From contig JAKUCV010004429.1 of assembly GCA_028386065.3 (NCBI GenBank), positions 1 to 64,000 of the forward strand: a stretch of 64,000 bases of DNA, read 5' to 3'. A program made the translations under genes and the position numbers. This DNA comes from Turnera subulata (lineage: Eukaryota; Streptophyta; Magnoliopsida; Malpighiales; Passifloraceae). Below, piece by piece: positions 56,552-64,000 of this stretch. The notes under the pieces are model-generated. The model searched no databases. It was given only the letters and a program-made list of their open reading frames with translations, and was not told where the DNA came from. Within the stretch, counting starts at the first letter, position 1, and each line of letters begins with the position of its first letter.

Positions 56552-57995
56552 TGTGAAGACCCGACCCAAAATAAATTAGGACTCCTCACCTATTCCTTTA
56601 CACCTTCTTCTTAACCAATAATCCAACAATCAAAGAAGTCGCAACCTTGATTTTATTTTTGAAAATCAAGGAAAAATCATTAAGCATCGGCCCCTTTCAA
56701 AGGCCAGATCATAAGGGACTGATTTTTGGCTAACCAGAGATTGTTGGATTCGGGGGTTCGTCATGGATAGAAAGGTGTTAGGCACCCATCCATGTTGGGG
56801 CAAAACTTTATGCAATTGAAGAATAATTATATGTCTTATGAAAGTGTGTGCTGTGTGGAAACAAGTCACATAAAACAAATTAAATTAAGCTAAAAGAAAA
56901 AAAGGAAAATAACAACAATTGGGCTTGAGTTTCCACCACTAGAAACCACGTACGTACCCCGACAACCGGGTTCAAAGCCCATGTAGTTCTTTTCATGGCA
57001 TCACCACAGCACTCACATCATCAAAAGTATCATCATCAGCATCAAATCATTAGCAAACAATAGACAAAAAAGGATCTAGGAATACCACTTGTAGCCTTCC
57101 TCTAGCTCCTTGGTTTTGGATTGTGTTCTTCACCCACTTTCCTTCCACTCCTTAGCTCAATCTACGATCTCTTCTTGATCTATCTTTGTTGCCTCTTTCT
57201 TGATGCTTCCCATGAAATTTGTCTAGAGTTTCTGCCAATGAAACTATTTCTAAGCTTAGAGAAGTAGAATTTCTCCAAGCACTTAAGCTTGTGGGGTGTG
57301 TGTGTAAAGAAGATTGTGTCCTTTGGATGTGAATGGGAAGGTCCTATTTATAGAATTCTGGGAAGTGTAGGGGTCGTGCACCGCTTAATGATCAAGGGGT
57401 CGTGCACCGCTTAATGATCAAGATTATGGCTAGAAATCTGGGCCAAAATCGTGCAGAATCAAATTAGGATAAAAAAATCGGGGAAAATCACGTTTCTGGG
57501 GACGCATGACCGCCGTGGCGGGCGGTCATCTCTTGGATGGCAGCCATGCCTGGCGGTCATCCATGCATGACCGCTGAGGCATGGTGGTCCACTCGAGATG
57601 GCCACCTGGCCCTTTGGGTTTCATGCGTTCTTCCCCTTTTTTAGCTCCGATTTCCCGTAATTACGTCCTGACTTGATTTAACCGTGTAATAAACCCCTAA
57701 TCAACCTAGAATATCCCTTTTCTTGATTACTAGTCCTCCTAAACCTTCTAATCTCAATATAATTGGGCTAAAACAAATAAAAGAGCCAAATAAATAAAAT
57801 AACATACTTTATGTAAATCACACTTAAGTATATATTTTCACCCTAGGATTAAATCATACAAATGTCCGATTTATAAAATCTGTAAATTCTCAATATACTT
57901 TAGCATGGACCAAATCATCTCATTAATCTCATGGTTTAAGCATACTTAAAATCTAAATTAGAAGAATATCTGTTGGTCAAATTTGGGTGTTCACA
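56552..57995 (-). repeat. 5' LTR of Tat-like element
   Basis: 1444 bp, plus strand TGTGAAGACCCGACCC to TTTGGGTGTTCACA. Contains the GGCGGTCAT cluster (57505-57600) and a 30-bp tandem duplication near 57370-57420 (AGGGGTCGTGCACCGCTTAA). Confidence 0.87.
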
Positions 57996-58478
57996 GGTGA
58001 TACCAATGGAGAAGCTCCAACCTCTCTGTGAGAAATTGGAATGGGAGGTAGAGTAGTCATAAGATGGTCCTGGACACCAGTAAGAGGTATGATATCAGTA
58101 GAAGCCCGAGAGGGAGAAGAAGGACCACCCCTGTCTGAAGAAGGAGCCGCCTGAACCTCAGGAAAAGGATAAATAAAAAGACTTTTGGCGCTGCGATGAG
58201 ATGGGATGGTAGGCAAAGGCACTCGGGGAAGACTCTGGTACTGGATACTCACACGATCCCCAGGTACCAGAAAAAGCACTCGGTGTCGGTAACCACAAAA
58301 CGCTCCCGATCCAATCTCTGAACAAGCTGAGGCAAATGACCACTCCTCTCAAATCGATAGATGGGGCGAAAACAAACCTATAAAGAAGAGGGGTAGTGAG
58401 AAAAAAGAAGAGGGACAAAATCACAAGTCGACATGCATTAAAGGGATAGGAATCAAAAGTACCAAGCCAGTACGACAT
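57996..58478 (-). pseudogene. Unidentified ORF fragment between two Tat LTRs
   Basis: On the minus strand two frames read like one protein broken by a frameshift: a piece with HLPQLVQRLDRERFVVTDTE, then DRVSIQYQSLPRVPLPTIPS and a Ser/Pro-rich tail. No family recognised; it might be the C-terminal part of a plant-mobile-domain-like cargo gene. It is flanked by LTRs at both sides. Confidence 0.35.
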
Positions 58479-59921
58479 TGTGAGAACCCGGACCGATCCT
58501 CACGTTTGGTGATCGATGGAGTCTCCACCCAAGTTTTATTACCGTGGAAAAACTCAAGAAAAACTAGAGAAAAACTCCTTTATGCCCACAAAAAAAAATG
58601 ATTTGCGAACCAAAGATGCCGGACTCGGGGGTTCGTCATAGATAGGAAGGTATGAGGCACCCCATCTACGCTTGGGCGAAATAATATGCAATTTAAGTGA
58701 ATAGTTGTGCTTTGGTGCATGTGTGTAAACTAGATTTCCAGCAGCAAACCAACAATAATAATGTTTATATATATAATCGAAATATAAGAGACAAGAAAAA
58801 GAAAAGGAATAATTTGGCTTGCGTCTCCACCACTAGAGACATCCTACGTACCCCGGAAACCAGGTTCAAAGCTCACGTAGTTCTAGGTATAAAATCAACA
58901 CTCAAGCAAACATGTCAGTACCAGCATATAATCATAGACAAAATCACAACAGCAGAGACAAATCAAAGGGAAAGAGACTGAGTTACCACCAAGGGCGTGT
59001 TCTTCATCTTTCTTCGCGTTTGAGGGTTGTAGATCGCTTCTATCCTCTTTCTGTTCCTTAGTTCCACCTTGATTAGTTCTGGAACTACTACAAAGACAAA
59101 ACTGAATAACACACCACGTGAAATCTAGCAGAGAAAAGCAAAGAAATCGAATTGAGAAAAGAAAATAGTAGAGTTTTCCCAAGCAAAAAGCTTAATGCCC
59201 AACCACCCAAAATTGAGTTTTAAGGGTTCTATTTATAGTGTTTAGGGTCTGAAGGGGCGTGGTTTTAAGGGTTCTATTTATAGTGTTTAGGGTTTGAAGA
59301 TCGAGATTAAATCCCTAAATCCAATGGCTAAGCGTAGGAATAAAAAAATGAGGACAAATAGAAATAGCGGCCGACTCTGGGACGCATGACCGCCAGGTGA
59401 GGGCGGTCTTGTCGCGATAACCGCCTAGTGGCGGTCTTCCCTCTTTGACCGCCGGCTGGTGGCGGTCATGTCGCCATGACCGCCAACTCAGTCGGCTACT
59501 GTTCACGTTCTTCCTATTTTAACCGATTTTTTCCTATTTTGACTCCAATCCGATTCTTGCACGCAAAGCTAAGATTCTCAGACCAGAAAAACTCCTTTTC
59601 ATGAAGGAAACTCCAAGTTCTTTCCATATAAACTCAATTACTTAACCTACAATCCAAGGATTAAGATTATTCGTCTTTTATCCATAAAATAGGCAAAATA
59701 ATATACTAACTTAAATGGGCCTCTAATCCAACGAAAATCAAAGACAAATAAGTCAGAAAATTTGTGCTAAGCCTGGGCCTCATTATATGGATAGTCCATG
59801 AATTTATTCATTGGGTTCTTAAGCCAAATTAAAGACAAAAAATTAATAATATTAACCTTGGGCTCTAAAATACAATAATAATTCAACAAAATAAATAGAT
59901 GGCTAAATTTGGGTGTTCACA
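58479..59921 (-). repeat. 3' LTR of second Tat-type element
   Basis: 1443 bp, plus strand TGTGAGAACCCGG to TTTGGGTGTTCACA, with GGCGGTC cluster at 59385-59505 and a 36-bp tandem duplication at 59219-59290 (AAGGGTTCTATTTATAGTGT). Closely related to the truncated LTR at 35006-35836. Confidence 0.87.
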
Positions 59922-59936
59922 GATGCCCCTCGTTGG
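59922..59936 (-). other. Polypurine tract of second Tat-type element
   Basis: The minus strand reads CCAACGAGGGGCATC directly before TGTGAACACCC. It shows that the element interior lies to the right. Confidence 0.7.
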
Positions 59937-60400
59937 TGAGGGTCTAAGAATTTAGGCACAAAACAACGCAAGAGAACACACAAATTTAAAAGAGAAATGA
60001 TACACGTGGATATGCCGCTGACAATGACAATGCTTATTTGAGGTTGTTCCACTGGGAAAATGATGGGTGTGAGAAAAGTTGAGATGAAATGAGACGACTG
60101 AGAAAAAATGAGATGATTTATTATTGAGACAAAGTGAGACGATTTATTTTATTGAGACAAAGTGAGATGAATGATCATGTTGAGACAAAGTGAGACAATT
60201 TTTGGGCGAGATTTGGGACTAATTGAGACACAATTGAGACTAGATGAAGCAAAATTAGGGCTAGTTGAGACAAAAATGAGGTTAATTAAGACAAAGGTTG
60301 AGGCTAAATGAGACGAAGTTGAAGTTAATTGAGACGAAGGTTGAGGCTAGTTGGGACGAAGTTGAGATCAATAGTTGAAACAGGTTGGGACTATCGGGGT
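59937..60400. repeat. 3' UTR of Tat-type element with TTGAGACAAA repeats
   Basis: From about 60080 to 60395 a short unit TTGAGACAAAGTGAGACGA and variants recurs every 20-35 bp, a dozen or so times. The preceding 140 bp are unique. The repeat is interrupted by the Cassandra insertion at 60401 and variants resume after it (61460-61570). Confidence 0.75.
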
Positions 60401-60894
60401 TGTGACACCCGGGGTCTATGAGGGCGGGAAGTGTACGCCGGTGCCGGGATGAGCATGGACAAGGAGCGGCTTCTGGCAGGCTTCTAGATGGAGGGGCACA
60501 AGAATGAACTGAATCCATACCGGAATAGGAGAGATCCTGAGACTGTGTAGGGATGGGGCTGCACAGTTGGGGCGATTTCATAATTATACAGGTATGAGAC
60601 TGTATAATTAAGAATAGCTCAAATGAAGTGATTTCGAGGTTGTACAGGTATGGGACTGCACAATCGAGAATAGCTTAAACGGTTTGATGGGTACTAACTA
60701 TATCAACAAGGTGCACCTACCTTTTCAGTGCTTATTCCAGAAAAACTCCAAAGTTAAACGTGCTTGACTCAGAGCAATTCTAGGATGGGTGACCTCCTGG
60801 GAAGTTTTTCCTGGAAACACGCGAGTGAGGACAAAGCATGTTGGAAAGGTCTCGTGTTGGTCTGTAGTGACAGTCGACAAGCCGGGACGTTACA
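60401..60894 (+). repeat. Cassandra 5' LTR
   Basis: The 5S-like segment at about 60748-60805 includes AAGTTAAACGTGCTTGA (box A type) and AGGATGGGTGACCTCCTGGG (box C type), in the same order and spacing as in plant 5S rRNA. Confidence 0.9.
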
Positions 60895-60969
60895 GTTGGT
60901 AGCGGAGCTCCAGAATTCCCCTAGTACAGTGCAGGGTTCGGGGACGAACCTAGCGGAAGCTGGTGGCCC
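60895..60969 (+). other. Cassandra internal region (PBS and PPT)
   Basis: Starts GTTGGTAGCGGAGC (primer-binding site) and ends GGAAGCTGGTGGCCC (polypurine-like). Only 75 bp in between the LTRs. Confidence 0.8.
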
Positions 60970-61431
60970 TGTGACACCCGGGGTCTATGAGGGCGAGAAG
61001 TGTACGCCGGTGCCGGGATGAGCATGGACAAGGAGCAGCTTCTAGCAGGCTTCTAGACGGAGGGGCACAGGAATGAACTGAATCCACACCGGAATAGGAG
61101 AGATCCTGAGACTGTGTAGGGATGGGGCTGCACAGTTGGGGCGATTTCATAATTATACAGGTATAGGACTGTATAATTAGGAATTGCTCAAATGAAGTGA
61201 TTTCGAGGTTGTACAGGTATGGGACTGCACAATCGGGAATAGCTTAAATAGTTTGATGGGTACTAACTATATCAACAAGGTGCACCTAAGTTAGACGTGC
61301 TTGACTTGGAGCAATTCTAGGATGGGTGACCTCCTGGGAAGTTTTTCCCGAAAACACGCGAGTGAGGACAAAGCATGTTGGAAAGGTCTCGTGTTGGTCT
61401 GTAGTGACAGTCGATAAGCCGGGACGTTACA
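60970..61431 (+). repeat. Cassandra 3' LTR, with 32-bp deletion
   Basis: Compared with the 5' LTR it lacks 32 bases just upstream of the 5S box A (around 61288), while both box A and box C sequences are kept. Confidence 0.88.
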
Positions 61432-61436
61432 GGGGT

Positions 61437-61978
61437 ACTGCCTATGGCATCCAGTGGGGAATAAAGGTGAGACGAATCGAGACTTTTGGGAGATTTCGGG
61501 ACTAAAGGGACAAAGCCTCGTGGCAATCCACTTGGGGAAAATTTTGAGACTATGATTTCGAATGTTTGTTTTAAATATGATTGAGTCATTGGATGCCCCT
61601 AATATGGGTGTTGAGACTATTTCCTAATCGTGGATCTAGAAAATATACAATTTGAAAAGAGACATTGAGGGTTGTGCCAAACCCTTATGCATGAAAAGAG
61701 AACAATTTTTGATACCTTAGTCGAGTCATAACTTTGAAAAAGAAAAAGCATTCTCTGAGTGGATTGAAGAATGAGACGAAATAATGAATAGTGACTGAAG
61801 AGGCGGTGCCGGCGGTCATGTTAGTGTGCCCGGCGGTCTTGGAGGCTTGGCCGCCTTCTGGCAGTGGTCATAGCGGCTTCTCCGCCGGCTGGGGGAGGTC
61901 ATGCTTCCCAATTCCGACTCCTACTTGGTTTTGGAGTCCAATTCTTGATGGGAGAAGGATTCAACTGACTCTAACCTC
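61437..61978. other. Tat-type element interior, non-coding
   Basis: Continuation of the GAGAC-rich 3' UTR, then a GC-rich block (61800-61905) with GGCGGTCATG/GCCGCC motifs like those in the LTRs, although this is outside an LTR. Confidence 0.5.
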
Positions 61979-61987
61979 TATAAAAGG
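61979..61987 (+). promoter_or_regulatory. TATA box of antisense cargo gene
   Basis: TATAAAAGG, 64 nt before the ATG at 62051, on the strand opposite to the Tat-type element. Confidence 0.6.
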
Positions 61988-62050
61988 AACCAGAGACCCC
62001 TGAGGATGTGTATAAATGTCTGAGAGTAGAGAATTGAGTGCTAGGACACC

Positions 62051-63139
62051 ATGGGTGATAATTTTCATACTAGAGTGCAAGCTTGGATGAAGAGTATTTC
62101 CAAAGTAATTCAATATGATTTCTTAGATCTGAAGAGGCTGTTCAATCTAAGGTTTGTGCAAGTCCAACCGGAGTTGATAAGAGCCGCAACGACGATTTGG
62201 GACAAAGAGAACCATGTATTCTGCTTTAGAGGTGATATGATGGAGCTCTGTCCAATAGTAGAAGAGTTCGACGCTCTCCTTGGAGTGACAACAAGCGACA
62301 CCGAAGATCAGCTCACTGGGGGGATAAAGAATAGAAAAATTGTTGCTGTGTCGTATAATGCTCCATATGCGAAGAGTGTGTGCGCCTATTTATAAATATC
62401 CAAAGAATGGTGGGATGCGCTCTTGATAGACAAAGATAACATTGACTTGGGTCCTTTGATCGCTTTATATCATGTAGACGGAGATGAGACACTCGGAAGT
62501 AGCTGAAGAAAGAAGAGGAAACGGGTCCTATCTTTTGTCATGGTGAATGAATTCTTCTGAGGACGCGTCATGGCATGGGTCACGTCATTCTTGGAGACTA
62601 TGTAGAACAACTACACAAGGGAAATAGCATTATTCCGCTTATGGTGGGTGAGACCCTTAATGCGCTAGACGCTCTTGCGGATTACTTGAATGGACCATTT
62701 GGCGGTTATCCACTACTACTACAAATGTGGTTGTGCAAGCATCTCAAGATCATTGAACGACTGGTATTATTAAAGTACAAGTCGGTTGGCTATTCAATAA
62801 GGCGTCGACTTCAATCCTTTGCGACTATGAGAGAATGGGTCTCATATATGCATCATTTGATTTCCAATGATATAGTGTGGCACTGCGACTGACTAAATGT
62901 TATACGCATGGCGAGAAACACTTTTGACAATGAAGTAGTGCTACTACTCGACATCAAGTAGTCTTCTTATTACAACACAGCGCGGTTTATGAGACAAATT
63001 GGTCAAGCTCAACCAGTTCCTTGTATGATCACCCTTCCTATCCAAGGGACTATGGATGGTAATCTCGTGGGGATTATTTGTAGTATTTGGACACTCTTGA
63101 CTTGGATTGGCGTGGGAACACGTGCATTGGAGCCTCCTA
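62051..63139 (+). pseudogene. Plant-mobile-domain-like (DUF7745-type) cargo gene, decayed
   Basis: First ORF (62051-62395) has the family pattern: FNLRFVQVQPELIRAATTIW, then HVFCFRGDMMELCPIVEEF and LLGV. The same frame goes on with stops to about 62560; a shifted frame (62575-62892) continues the protein (LNALDALADYLNGPFGGYPL). The end (62905-63110) has YYNTARFMRQIGQAQPVPCM, similar to the family's C-terminal region. The copy is broken by at least three stops and one frameshift and is cut by the Copia-like LTR at 63140. It runs antisense to the Tat element that contains it. Family assignment is from memory of the motif pattern and needs a profile search. Confidence 0.6.
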
Positions 63140-64000
63140 TGTTAGTGTAATATGCCCAAAAGCCAATCATGGATGATTATTTGTAGTCATGTATACGCAT
63201 TAAGGTTATTCCAATAAGTATCGTTTATGAGATAAACGCTTGAGCATACTTATAACCCTAGAATATTTCATATTCTTAAATTGTCCCTAGTCAATTATTA
63301 TTATGGATGGGTTGTAATAATAAATTAAGACTAGCGTATGTTGAGAATTGCATATGTGATATGAATTCTACACACGGGTACAAGTTAGAGAACTTATGGA
63401 CTGGACCGACCCACATAAGAATGCTACATGGAACGTTATATGTTTTTGTCGATAGCGGTTCTTATAATGTATTGTCCTTAGACCTGTGATCATCAAGGTT
63501 CCCAACATGTGAGTCATATGCTTTGATATTATTCCTGGTCATACGTAACTGGATAGACTTAAGGGTAATCATTGGGTGTATGATGAGTGTGTAGTGGGTT
63601 TTGTATGATCCAGAGGGGATTCGTCCAACCCATATAACGGGTATATTATCGGAGTGTTTCTTGATAGAGTTGAACCGTAAATGCATGGCCATGCTCGGAT
63701 AATGATATATGATATCATTGGTATCCGTTTTACCGATTAACTCGAGGATCAAGAATCCGAGATTAAACATATACGAGATTGACATATTCCATGTCTCGTG
63801 TTTAATCTTGATAATGGGACGAAGGGACGATGACATGTTCCGAGGCACGTGGAATCAGTATTGATCTTGTCGTTCGGGTGGCAATGATGTGTTGCTAGAC
63901 GCCGCTCTTTGCTTATAATTGCAAAATGAGATTTTACGATTATTGCCGAACGTACAAGTGCCTACAGGGTCACACACATACAGCCGTTGATTCGAGCAGG
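63140..64000 (+). mobile_element. Copia-like LTR, plus orientation (continues past window)
   Basis: Begins TGTTAGTGTAATATGCCC after the truncated cargo gene. The first ~300 bp match the reverse complement of 1-319. At least 860 bp long. The 128-aa minus-strand ORF inside it has no motif and is dismissed. Confidence 0.65.

Larger units (their letters stand above)
35837..57995 (-). mobile_element. Degenerate Tat-lineage Ty3/gypsy element with nested insertions
   Basis: Minus-strand order: 5' LTR (56552-57995), primer-binding site, gag, protease region, reverse transcriptase, RNase H, a second archaeal-type RNase H, integrase. The 3' LTR is missing because the element is cut at 35837 by a junction with another LTR. 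Own sequence is 35837-37821, 43037-45604 and 55803-57995. Two foreign pieces (37822-43031 and 45605-55797) are flanked by 5-bp duplications, and removing each restores the reading frame. The extra RNase H and the TGGCGACTCCAC-type primer-binding site place it in the Tat group. Many stops and frameshifts show it is dead. Confidence 0.88.
60401..61431 (+). mobile_element. Cassandra-type TRIM retrotransposon
   Basis: Direct LTRs 60401-60894 (494 bp) and 60970-61431 (462 bp), TGTGACACCC to GGACGTTACA, separated by a 75-bp internal part. The 5-bp duplication GGGGT flanks it (60396-60400 and 61432-61436). The LTRs contain a 5S rRNA-like stretch, the hallmark of Cassandra. No coding capacity. Length and TSD show a complete, normally integrated copy. 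Confidence 0.92.

Noticed and set aside
60741..60805. 5S rRNA gene
   Set aside because: Only part of 5S is present, with changes, and it is embedded in both LTRs of a TRIM element.
63462..63848. 128-aa minus-strand ORF
   Set aside because: Lies within the Copia-like LTR; no recognisable motif or transcription signal.

Overview
The window is nuclear DNA of a flowering plant, probably a eudicot. The evidence is one spliced host gene with GT..AG introns (a 39-exon class XI myosin) surrounded by plant-type retrotransposons: Ty3/gypsy Tat-like and Del/Tekay-like LTR elements, L1-clade LINEs with an RNase H tail, a Cassandra TRIM with 5S rRNA-like LTRs, Copia-like LTRs and MULE-type fold-back elements. 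I could not name the species. No tRNA gene, complete rRNA gene or CRISPR array was seen.

Layout. 1-319: Copia-like LTR (- strand), inserted in the 5' LTR of a gag-only LTR element (320-9727, + strand, LTRs about 3.2 kb). Between gag and its 3' LTR that element carries two antisense cassettes, each with a TATA box, an ORF and an AATAAA signal. 9728-10801: broken 3' end of a LINE. 11362-25959: myosin XI on the - strand; I resolved all 39 coding exons, which sum to 4728 nt in frame (1575 aa). Its introns hold a fold-back MULE (16022-16484) and a larger inverted-repeat element in the 3.75-kb intron 4. 27214-33296: nearly complete LINE with two open ORFs and a 16-bp target duplication, upstream of the myosin. 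35837-57995: a degenerate Tat-like gypsy element (- strand) interrupted by two insertions, each with a 5-bp duplication and each restoring the reading frame when removed. One is a unit of two inverted LTRs (37822-43031). The other is a solo LTR that itself holds a non-autonomous Tat derivative (46582-54664). 58479-63139: 3' part of another Tat element, containing a Cassandra TRIM (60401-61431) and, antisense to the element, a decayed plant-mobile-domain-like gene behind a TATA box. 63140-64000: second Copia-like LTR of the same family as 1-319, in the opposite orientation.

The single likely functional host gene is the myosin, a motor for cytoplasmic streaming and organelle transport. The rest is a nested transposon cluster. 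The points most worth following are the antisense gene cassettes inside the gag-only element and the inverted-LTR unit that was inserted as one piece.
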